Origin: CALMNV01 sp035688975 | GTDB taxonomy: Bacteria; Actinomycetota; Actinomycetes; Actinomycetales; Dermatophilaceae | DNA length: 64,000 bases | Direction: 5' to 3' | Assembly (NCBI RefSeq): GCF_035688975.1 | Contig: NZ_DASSMH010000028.1 | Location: 1-64,000 of the forward strand | Part shown: piece by piece, positions 57,941-64,000 of the stretch | Position numbering within the stretch: position 1 is the first letter of the stretch | How the letters are laid out: the number at the start of each line of letters is the position of its first letter | Program-made: the position numbers and the translations under genes | The notes under the pieces: generated by a model | The model's database searches: none | Told to the model about the DNA's origin: nothing | The model's input: the letters and a program-made list of their open reading frames with translations, nothing else

Positions 57941-59019
57941 GCCACGGCACCGTCGACACCCGGACCAGTACCACGGCGACGAGCCGCCCGCCCGGCCCCT
58001 CGCTCGCCGGGCTCGTCGGCGTCGAGCTGCGCCGGCTGTGGTGGCGCCGCCTCACGAAGGTGGTGCTCGTCGCGGCTCTCGCGGTCATCGGGATCGCGAC
58101 GTTCGCCGTGTACCAGGAGACGAAGCCGGAGACGATGGCCCAGCGGGTCGCCGACTACAACCGCATGGTCGCCGACATGAAGCAGCAGCGCGACGCCATG
58201 TCCGCCGCCGACAGGGCGCAGCAGCGCGCCGACTGCGAGAGGCAGCAGGCCGAGCAGCGCAAGACCGACCCCGCGGCCGACTTCCGCTGTGACCAGATGT
58301 TCGAGCCCCCGACGCCGGCCGCCTTCGGCCTCGTCAACACCGACCGTGGACAGCTGCTGCGCAAGCTCGTGCAGGACAGCACGTTCATCTTCGGCTTCCT
58401 CGCCTTCCTGCTCGGCACAAGCCTCGTCGCAGCCGAGTTCTCGTCCGGGTCGATGAGCAGCTGGCTCACCTTCCAGCCGCGGCGCCTCCGCGTCGGCACG
58501 GCCAAGCTCGCGGCCGCGACGCTCGGGGGCGCCGTCATCGGCACGCTGGCGGTCGCTCTCGCCACCCTCGGCGTCGCGCTCGTCACGGCCCTCAACCCGC
58601 CGGGCAGCGACACGGCGATGTCCGACGCCCCCGTCGTGGCCGGCGACTCCGTGGGTGCGAGCCTGGTCCGCGTCGTCGTCGCGGTCGCGCTCGGCGGCCT
58701 CGGCGGCGCGGCCATCGCGTTCCTCTTCCGCGCCACGGCCGGAGTCATGGGGATGGTCCTCGGGTATGCCGTCGTCGTCGAGGGCTTCATCGCCAACGGG
58801 TTGGCCGGGGGCCGGCTCAAGCCCTGGCTCGTGAGCCTCAACATCGAGGCGTTTGTCAAACACGACGCCACCTACTTCGCCACCGTCTGCGACGCGGATG
58901 GCTGCCGGGGCACGCAGTTGACCAACAGCTACACCCACGGCTGGGTCTACCTGCTCGTGCTCTCGGTCGTCGGCGTCGCGGCCGGCCTCACCGCCTTCCG
59001 GCGGCGCGACGTGAGCTGA
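57937..59019 (+). CDS. ABC-2 type transporter permease
   Basis: A 360-residue membrane protein, N-terminal helix VVLVAALAVIGIATFAVYQE, then about 90 extracellular residues rich in charged helices (MVADMKQQRDAMSAADRAQQ) with two Cys, then five helices from about 140 (FIFGFLAFLLGTSLVAAEF, GGAVIGTLAVALATLGVAL, others). The ordering is typical of ABC-2 permeases with one large outside loop. With the ATPase it forms an exporter placed between lipB and lipA. Confidence 0.85.
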   Translation: MSHGTVDTRTSTTATSRPPGPSLAGLVGVELRRLWWRRLTKVVLVAALAVIGIATFAVYQETKPETMAQRVADYNRMVADMKQQRDAMSAADRAQQRADCERQQAEQRKTDPAADFRCDQMFEPPTPAAFGLVNTDRGQLLRKLVQDSTFIFGFLAFLLGTSLVAAEFSSGSMSSWLTFQPRRLRVGTAKLAAATLGGAVIGTLAVALATLGVALVTALNPPGSDTAMSDAPVVAGDSVGASLVRVVVAVALGGLGGAAIAFLFRATAGVMGMVLGYAVVVEGFIANGLAGGRLKPWLVSLNIEAFVKHDATYFATVCDADGCRGTQLTNSYTHGWVYLLVLSVVGVAAGLTAFRRRDVS

Positions 59020-59133
59020 CCGGGCGCCACGGCGGTGCGGCAGGGCGGCATACGGGTGGGGCGTATGCCGGGAGGTGCGGGCCCCCGGCGTAGGCTGTCC
59101 CGGGCAGCATCCCCCTTCCCCGAGGAGCATCCC

Positions 59134-60159
59134 GTGACTGTTGCACCGGACGGTCGTCGGCTGCTGCGCGTCGAGGCGCGCAACGCCGAGACCCCCATCG
59201 AGCGCAAGCCGACGTGGATCCGCACGACGGCCAAGATGGGGCCGGAATACACGGCGCTGCACTCGATGGTCAAGAGCGAGGGCCTGCACACCGTGTGCCA
59301 GGAGGCCGGCTGCCCCAACATCTACGAGTGCTGGGAGGACCGCGAGGCGACCTTCCTCATCGGCGGGGACACGTGCACCCGCCGCTGCGACTTCTGCGAC
59401 ATCGCCACGGGCCGGCCCCAGGCGCTCGACCTCGACGAGCCGCGCCGGGTCGCCGAGTCGGTCCGCCGGATGGGGCTGCGCTACTCGACCGTGACCGGCG
59501 TCGCCCGCGACGACCAGCCGGACGGCGCGGCGGGGCTCTATGCCGAGACGATCCGGCAGATCCACGTGCTCAACCCCAACACCGGCGTCGAGATCCTCCC
59601 TCCGGACTTCGGCGCCAAGCCGGAGCTCGTCGGCCGGGTCTTCGACGCGCGGCCCGAGGTCTTCGCGCACAACCTCGAGACCGTGCCGCGGATCTTCAAG
59701 CGGATCCGGCCCGCCTTCACCTACGAGAAGTCCCTGCGCGTCCTGACGATGGCACGCGAGGCCGGGCTCGTGACGAAGTCCAACCTCATCCTCGGCATGG
59801 GCGAGACCGACACCGAGATCGAGGAGGCCATCGGCGACCTGCACCAGGCCGGCTGCGACATCCTCACCATCACCCAGTACCTCCGGCCCTCGAAGCTGCA
59901 CCACCCCATCGACCGGTGGGTCAAGCCGGAGGAGTTCGTCCACTGGTCCGAGCGTGCGGAGGGGATGGGGTTCAAGGGCGTCATGGCCGGTCCCCTCGTG
60001 CGCAGCTCCTACCGGGCCGGCCGGCTGTGGGCGACGGCGATGCGCAAGTGGGGCCGGCCCATCCCGGCCCACCTCGAGCACCTCGACACGGGGACCGAGG
60101 CACCAGCCCGCCAGGAGGCCGCCGCATTGGTGGCCCGCCAGCACTCCGCCGTATCCTGA
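59134..60159 (+). CDS. lipA: Lipoyl synthase
   Basis: A 341-residue radical-SAM enzyme that inserts two sulfur atoms into protein-bound octanoate. The auxiliary cluster Cys are in HTVCQEAGCPNIYECW and the radical-SAM cluster in CTRRCDFC. The C-terminal SSYRAG contains the conserved Ser ligand. The GTG at 59134 follows CGAGGAG by 7 nt. The gene lies downstream of lipB, separated by the ABC exporter. It depends on Fe-S delivery, possibly by ErpA. Confidence 0.97.
   Translation: MTVAPDGRRLLRVEARNAETPIERKPTWIRTTAKMGPEYTALHSMVKSEGLHTVCQEAGCPNIYECWEDREATFLIGGDTCTRRCDFCDIATGRPQALDLDEPRRVAESVRRMGLRYSTVTGVARDDQPDGAAGLYAETIRQIHVLNPNTGVEILPPDFGAKPELVGRVFDARPEVFAHNLETVPRIFKRIRPAFTYEKSLRVLTMAREAGLVTKSNLILGMGETDTEIEEAIGDLHQAGCDILTITQYLRPSKLHHPIDRWVKPEEFVHWSERAEGMGFKGVMAGPLVRSSYRAGRLWATAMRKWGRPIPAHLEHLDTGTEAPARQEAAALVARQHSAVS
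60152..60157 (+). promoter_or_regulatory. -10 box TATCCT of the DUF4191 gene, inside the lipA end
   Basis: TATCCT in the last codons of lipA is followed by 7 nt and the ATG at 60165, so the gene may have a leaderless transcript of its own. Confidence 0.4.
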
Positions 60160-60164
60160 CCCTC

Positions 60165-60902
60165 ATGGCACGCAACAAGGACGCCGGCGCGACGGCTACG
60201 CCGGCCAAGGGCAAGAAGACCGGGCGGCTCTCCCAGATCTGGGGCGTCTACAAGGCCGCCAAGGTCGCCGACCCGGCCATCGGGTGGTGGATGCTCCTGT
60301 CCTTCCTCGTCACCTTCGGCGCGCTGCTCCTGGTGGGCTTCCTTGTCAGGATGCCGGTGCTGTTCGGCATCTCCGGCGTGCTCTTCGGTGTCCTCGTCGC
60401 GACGATCGTGATGAGCCGGCGGGCCGAGCGGGCGGCATACGCCCAGATCGAGGGGCAGGCCGGCGCCGTCGGGGCGGCGCTGACGTCCATCCGACGCGGG
60501 TGGTACACCGACCGTGAGCCCGTCGCCGCCGACGTCGCCCGAGCGGGAGACGTGAGCAGCGCTGCCATGGTCTACCGGGCGCTGGGCCGTCCGGGCGTCG
60601 TGCTGATCGGCGAGGGCCCGACGGGGCGGGTGCAAAAGCTGCTGGTCGCCGAGAAGAAGCGCGTGGAGCGGGTGGCTCCGGGGGTGCCGGTCACGACGCT
60701 GCGGGTCGGCACCGGCGAGGGTGAGGTGCCACTCGCCAAGGTCGCGAGCAAGGTGCAGCGGCTCAAGCCCGCCATCTCCAAGGACGAGATGGCCGTGGTG
60801 AACAAGCGGCTCAAGGCCCTCGGCGGCCTGCGCCCCCCGCTGCCCCCCGGTGTCGACCCGGCCCGCGCCCGCATGGACCGCAAGGCGCTGCGCGGCCGCT
60901 GA
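60165..60902 (+). CDS. DUF4191 membrane protein
   Basis: A 245-residue protein with two helices (WWMLLSFLVTFGALLLVGFLV and VLFGISGVLFGVLVATIVM, residues 45-85), followed by a soluble domain containing GAALTSIRRGWYTDREPVAADVA, RALGRPGVVLIGEGP and KLLVAEKKRVERVAPGVPV. This is DUF4191, found after lipA throughout actinobacteria (Rv2219). Function unknown. The soluble part has no catalytic motif. Confidence 0.88.
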   Translation: MARNKDAGATATPAKGKKTGRLSQIWGVYKAAKVADPAIGWWMLLSFLVTFGALLLVGFLVRMPVLFGISGVLFGVLVATIVMSRRAERAAYAQIEGQAGAVGAALTSIRRGWYTDREPVAADVARAGDVSSAAMVYRALGRPGVVLIGEGPTGRVQKLLVAEKKRVERVAPGVPVTTLRVGTGEGEVPLAKVASKVQRLKPAISKDEMAVVNKRLKALGGLRPPLPPGVDPARARMDRKALRGR

Positions 60903-60995
60903 CGGCCACGTGGCCGACCGGCGCGGCGTCGCCCCCGGGTGCATGCCTTGATCCGTCGCCTCGGGCGCCGCTTACGGCGTCGACCCACGCGCGTC

Positions 60996-61069
60996 GATCA
61001 ACTGGCGGATCAGCTGGCACGTGCTGCTGCCATGACGACACCACGTGCGAGCTGATCCGCCAGTTGATC
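60996..61069. repeat. 28-bp near-perfect hairpin with extra arm copies
   Basis: The convergent gap 60903-61161 holds no gene. The left arm (60996-61023) and right arm (61042-61069) pair over 28 positions with one mismatch; the outer 20 bp, starting GATCAACTGGCGG, are perfect, and the inner arm ends in CACGTG. The loop is 18 nt. Directly after the right arm the 12-mer GCCAGTTGATCC is repeated (to about 61082), offering an alternative arm. Confidence 0.85.
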
Positions 61070-61161
61070 CGCCAGTTGATCCGCGCGGGGCTCCTCGCGA
61101 GGACTGTGCCCGTATGCCGCCCAGCGTGCACGCTGGCAGCCGGCGGGTGGGGGCAGCCGAC

Positions 61162-61623
61162 TCAGCGGGTGCGGACGATGACGGTGTTCGGCACCCGGTC
61201 GTGCAGGCCCCGGCCGTCCCGGTCCCAGAAGACCGCCGGGAGGAACAGGCAGAGCAGCACGGTGCGGGCCAGCACCTGGAGGAAGGTGGCCCGGCCGCCA
61301 CTCAGGCCGCGCACCTGCAGCCCCGCGGCGCGGTGGCCCAGGGTGAAGCCGAGGGTCCCCACGAGCAGCAGGTTCTCCAGAGCGAAGACCGCGAGGACCA
61401 GGAAGCTTCGCGGACCGCCCTGGCCCCACGGGACGCCCAGGAAGGCGGCCGCGATGAGCTGGCAGACCGTCCAGTCGACCAGGACCGCGACGAGGCGCCG
61501 ACCGAAGGTGCCGATGGCGCCTGGGCCGCTGGGCGGCATACCGAGGCCCTGGCCCGGATACTGCCCCGCACTCGTGCGCGCGCGCGGGCCCTCGAGCCAC
61601 GCGCCGATGTCCCTGCGATCCAC
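61162..61623 (-). CDS. RDD-family membrane protein
   Basis: A 153-residue protein with three hydrophobic helices. The family Arg-Asp-Asp region appears as GRRLVAVLVDWTVCQLIAAAF, where the first Asp is replaced; GFTLGHRAAGLQVRGLSGG and HDRVPNTVIVRTR complete the RDD pattern. Members are small transporters or channels of unknown substrate. It matches Rv2219A beside glnA1. The GTG is 6 nt behind TAGGCT. Confidence 0.85.
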   Translation of the reverse strand: MDRRDIGAWLEGPRARTSAGQYPGQGLGMPPSGPGAIGTFGRRLVAVLVDWTVCQLIAAAFLGVPWGQGGPRSFLVLAVFALENLLLVGTLGFTLGHRAAGLQVRGLSGGRATFLQVLARTVLLCLFLPAVFWDRDGRGLHDRVPNTVIVRTR

Positions 61624-61629
61624 GCGGCC

Positions 61630-61635
61630 AGCCTA
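61630..61635 (-). promoter_or_regulatory. -10 box TAGGCT of the RDD gene
   Basis: The minus strand reads TAGGCT, 6 nt, GTG at 61623. It is only 6 bases from the GlnR box of the divergent glnA, so GlnR binding could affect both genes. Confidence 0.55.
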
Positions 61636-61641
61636 CGGCGC

Positions 61642-61679
61642 GTAACACCCGGGAAACATTCGGGTCATGGCCGGGAAAC
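61642..61679 (+). promoter_or_regulatory. GlnR box upstream of glnA (four half-sites)
   Basis: Four 5-bp half-sites separated by exactly 6 bases: GTAAC (61642), GAAAC (61653), GTCAT (61664), GAAAC (61675). This agrees with the a1-b1-a2-b2 consensus of actinobacterial GlnR (GTnAC-n6-GAAAC repeated). A TAGGGT -10 box lies 10 bases beyond, so GlnR should activate glnA under nitrogen limitation. Confidence 0.85.
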
Positions 61680-61689
61680 CGGTTTCGAG

Positions 61690-61695
61690 TAGGGT
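61690..61695 (+). promoter_or_regulatory. -10 box of glnA
   Basis: TAGGGT just downstream of the GlnR box, about 70 bases before the glnA ATG, giving a leader that contains a GGAGG ribosome site. Confidence 0.55.
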
Positions 61696-61764
61696 CGGTC
61701 CCGACAGCACGGGCCGTCGAGCGCATTCTCACGCCCGCGACCCGCACGACTTCATGGAGGTTGG

Positions 61765-63189
61765 ATGTTCAGCTCAGCTGACGAGGTCCTCAAGTACATC
61801 AACGAAGAGGACATCAAGTTCGTCGACATTCGGTTCTGCGATCTTCCCGGTGTCATGCAGCACTTCAACGTGCCGGCTGAGTCGGTCGACGAGGACTTCT
61901 TCACCGTCGGTCAGATGTTCGACGGCTCCTCGATCCGCGGTTTCCAGGCGATCCACGAGTCCGACATGAAGCTCGTGCCCGACCCCGCCACGGCCTTCGT
62001 CGATCCCTACCGCGTCGAGAAGACGCTAGTGATGAACTTCTCGATCCTCGACCCCTTCACGGACGAGCGCTACAGCCGCGACCCGCGCAACATCGCGAGC
62101 AAGGCCGAGGAGTACCTCAAGTCGACGGGCATCGCCGACACCGCCTACTTCGGCGCCGAGGCGGAGTTCTACGTCTTCGACGACGTGCGCTTCGAGACCA
62201 AGCAGAACGCCGGCTACTACTACATCGACTCCATCGAGGCGGCGTGGAACACCGGCCGCGAGGAGGACGGCGGCAACCGCGGCTACAAGACCCGCTACAA
62301 GGGTGGCTACTTCCCCGTCTCGCCGGTCGACCACTTCGCCGACTTCCGCGACCAGGTCTGCCTCAAGCTCAAGGAGGTCGGGCTCAACGTCGAGCGCAGC
62401 CACCACGAGGTCGGCACGGCGGGCCAGATGGAGATCAACTACCGCTTCAACACGCTGCTGCACTCCGGCGACGACATGATGAAGTTCAAGTACGTCGTCA
62501 AGAACCAGGCGTGGGAGGCCGGCCGCAGCGCCACCTTCATGCCGAAGCCGCTCTTCGGAGACAACGGCTCGGGCATGCACACGCACCAGTCGCTGTGGAA
62601 GAACGGCGAGCCGCTGTTCTACGACGAGCGCGGCTACGGCGGCCTGTCGGACCTGGCGCGCTGGTACATCGGCGGGCTGCTCAAGCACGCCCCCTCGCTG
62701 CTCGCCTTCACCAACCCGACGATCAACAGCTACCACCGGCTCGTTCCCGGGTACGAGGCCCCGGTCAACCTCGTCTACTCGGCCCGTAACCGCTCGGCCT
62801 GCGTGCGCATCCCGATCACCGGCACGTCGCCGAAGGCCAAGCGCATCGAGTTCCGCGTGCCGGACCCGTCGGCGAACCCCTACCTGTCGTTCGCGGCCCA
62901 GCTCATGGCCGGCCTCGACGGCATCAAGAACCGGATCGAGCCGCCGGAGCCGGTCGACAAGGACCTCTACGAGCTGCCGCCGGAGGAGCACGCCGCCATC
63001 GAGCAGGTGCCCGGCTCGCTCCCGGAGGTGCTGAACGCGCTCGAGGCCGACCACGACTACCTCCTCGAGGGCGACGTGTTCACCAAGGACCTCATCGAGG
63101 CCTGGATCGACTACAAGCGCAAGAACGAGGTGGACCCGATCCGCTTCCGCCCGCACCCGCACGAGTTCGAGATGTACTACGACCTCTGA
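61765..63189 (+). CDS. glnA: Glutamine synthetase, type I
   Basis: A 474-residue enzyme forming glutamine from glutamate, ammonia and ATP in a dodecamer. FDGSSIRGFQAIHESDM, EAEFYVFDDVRF, KPLFGDNGSGMHTHQSL and RNRSACVRIP are active-site motifs. DKDLYELPPEE near residue 400 carries the Tyr adenylylated by GlnE in the beta subtype. It corresponds to glnA1 (Rv2220). The GlnR box upstream and a terminator downstream make it a single-gene unit. Confidence 0.97.
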   Translation: MFSSADEVLKYINEEDIKFVDIRFCDLPGVMQHFNVPAESVDEDFFTVGQMFDGSSIRGFQAIHESDMKLVPDPATAFVDPYRVEKTLVMNFSILDPFTDERYSRDPRNIASKAEEYLKSTGIADTAYFGAEAEFYVFDDVRFETKQNAGYYYIDSIEAAWNTGREEDGGNRGYKTRYKGGYFPVSPVDHFADFRDQVCLKLKEVGLNVERSHHEVGTAGQMEINYRFNTLLHSGDDMMKFKYVVKNQAWEAGRSATFMPKPLFGDNGSGMHTHQSLWKNGEPLFYDERGYGGLSDLARWYIGGLLKHAPSLLAFTNPTINSYHRLVPGYEAPVNLVYSARNRSACVRIPITGTSPKAKRIEFRVPDPSANPYLSFAAQLMAGLDGIKNRIEPPEPVDKDLYELPPEEHAAIEQVPGSLPEVLNALEADHDYLLEGDVFTKDLIEAWIDYKRKNEVDPIRFRPHPHEFEMYYDL

Positions 63190-63207
63190 TCGTTGCTCGG
63201 CCTGGAG

Positions 63208-63235
63208 GCCCCGACCCGCACGTGCGGGTCGGGGC
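63208..63235 (+). terminator. Terminator after glnA
   Basis: A perfect 28-bp palindrome, left half GCCCCGACCCGCAC, starting 18 bases after the glnA stop and followed by TTCG. Confidence 0.75.
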
Positions 63236-63304
63236 TTCGCCGCCTGCCGGTGGGCCGGGATGCCGCCGTCGAGCTGCTCGACGTGCTGAGGAAGGGACGC
63301 AGAC

Positions 63305-64000
63305 GTGACTGCTGGAACCACCCGGTCCGATGAACCCCGGCTCCCTGTCGTCGCCCGCTCCCGTGAGCAGCTGCGCGAGGCGCGGGCGGCGCTCGACGAC
63401 GGCGACGTGGCCGTCGTCATGACGATGGGCGCCCTGCACGAGGGCCACGCGACGCTCATCCGCACGGCGCGCAGGACCCACGCGCACGTCGTCGTGACGA
63501 TCTTCCTCAACCCGCTCCAGTTCGGGCCCAAGGAGGACCTCTCCCGGTACCCGCGCACCTTCGACGCCGATCTGCGGATCTGCACGGAGGCCGGCGTCGA
63601 CGTCGTCTTCGCACCGACCCCGGACGTCATCTACCCCGACGGCGACCCGGGCGTGCGCATCGCGGCGGGGCCCCTCGGTGACGTGCTCGAGGGCCAGGCG
63701 CGCCCGGGGCATTTCGACGGCATGCTCACGGTCGTCGCCAAGCTCATGCACCTGACCCGTTGCACATCGGCCTACTACGGCCAGAAGGACGCCCAGCAGC
63801 TGCTCCTGATCCGGCGGATGTGCCGGGACCTCGACTTCCCGGTGCGGGTCATCGCCGCGCCGACGGTCCGCGAGCCCGACGGGCTGGCGATGTCGAGCCG
63901 CAACACCTACCTGACGCCGTCGGACCGGGAGGTGGCCCGGTGCCTGTCCGCGGCCCTGCGGGCGGGTGCAGCGGCGGCGACCGAGGGGCCCTCGGCGATC
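63305..64000 (+). CDS. panC: Pantothenate synthetase, 3' end beyond the window
   Basis: The first 232 codons of an enzyme that joins pantoate and beta-alanine with ATP. After a variable N-terminus come VVMTMGALHEGHATLIR (HIGH-type motif), VVVTIFLNPLQFGPKEDLSRYPR, GHFDGMLTVVAKLMHL, YYGQKDAQQLLLIRRM and AMSSRNTYL, all canonical. The GTG at 63305 follows GAGGAAGG. The reading frame is open to the edge of the window. Its place after glnA differs from M. tuberculosis. Confidence 0.94.
   Translation, partial: MTAGTTRSDEPRLPVVARSREQLREARAALDDGDVAVVMTMGALHEGHATLIRTARRTHAHVVVTIFLNPLQFGPKEDLSRYPRTFDADLRICTEAGVDVVFAPTPDVIYPDGDPGVRIAAGPLGDVLEGQARPGHFDGMLTVVAKLMHLTRCTSAYYGQKDAQQLLLIRRMCRDLDFPVRVIAAPTVREPDGLAMSSRNTYLTPSDREVARCLSAALRAGAAAATEGPSAI

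Larger units (their letters stand above)
3255..61541. repeat. Dispersed octamer GTATGCCG / CGGCATAC (at least 43 copies)
   Basis: Hand-counted positions of GTATGCCG include 3255, 6514, 8676, 9329, 12611, 17477, 21324, 22602, 25517, 27873, 34627, 36069, 36979, 37111, 39406, 41113, 44805, 45561, 46049, 48932, 50264, 51400, 55653, 57364, 58764, 59063 and 61112. CGGCATAC occurs at 3874, 8956, 14117, 20140, 23337, 25598, 32466, 35276, 36395, 40680, 43987, 46263, 56200, 59046, 60433 and 61534. The copies lie in genes of both strands and in gaps. The C-for-T form GTACGCCG/CGGCGTAC was found only at about 545, 33436, 47483 and 53690. Confidence 0.85.

Overview
The window reads as chromosome of a high-GC actinobacterium. 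Most starts are GTG or ATG, neighbouring genes often overlap by ATGA or GTGA, and many starts lie 6-8 nt behind a TANNNT box (leaderless-type promoters). Gene content and order follow the conserved Mycobacterium tuberculosis segment Rv2172c-Rv2220: metF, polyprenyl synthase, Rv2175c, pknL, class II DAHP synthase, PlsC, SRPBCC, fadD15, the UvrC-like exonuclease, trpD, ctaE-qcrCAB, ctaC, cbhK, erpA, glycerate kinase, gcvT, pepB, dlaT, lipB, lipA, DUF4191, RDD and glnA1. Local differences (a LysM transglycosylase, a B12 ECF operon, lpd beside E2, panC after glnA) suggest Micrococcales, perhaps Intrasporangiaceae. That placement is inference.

Layout. 1-1.5 kb: a less GC-rich, decayed stretch with remnants of an SRPBCC gene and an alpha/beta hydrolase plus an intact GNAT gene. 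1.9-12.2 kb: metF, polyprenyl synthase, Rv2175c-like regulator, LysM transglycosylase, PASTA kinase, DMT exporter, threonine aldolase, DAHP synthase and an acyltransferase. 12.4-19.7 kb: esterase with a coupled membrane protein, nuclease, ROK glucokinase, SRPBCC, acyl-CoA synthetase and a putative secreted zincin. 20.2-24.4 kb: exonuclease/UvrC-like protein, AsnC-like sensor, SnoaL-like protein, trpD and a lone receiver. 24.5-32.7 kb: the respiratory block, with ctaE-qcrCAB converging on ctaC-ctaD-ctaF. 32.9-39.7 kb: aat, sugar/adenosine kinase, erpA, glycerate kinase, phosphoesterase, M20 peptidase and DUF3043. 39.8-44.3 kb: a cobalamin riboswitch driving a secreted protein and a complete ECF transporter. 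44.4-48.6 kb: TetR with a divergent membrane pair, gcvT and pepA. 49.4-60.9 kb: the lipoate block (lpd, E2, lipB, lipA), interleaved with an atypical kinase, an oxidoreductase and an ABC exporter. 61.2-64 kb: RDD, glnA behind a textbook GlnR box, and the start of panC.

Main unexplained structure. (1) The octamer GTATGCCG/CGGCATAC occurs at least 43 times by hand count, while the synonymous GTACGCCG occurs only about 4 times. It is found in both orientations and in coding and non-coding DNA, and it forces rare codons (TAT, GCA, ATA). (2) Nearly every wide junction between convergent genes holds a long inverted repeat or repeat array, most elaborately at 37.18-37.46 kb. (3) A leaderless 10-codon leader ORF appears to be coupled to the acyl-CoA synthetase gene.

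No CRISPR array, rRNA, tRNA, insertion sequence or prophage was recognised.
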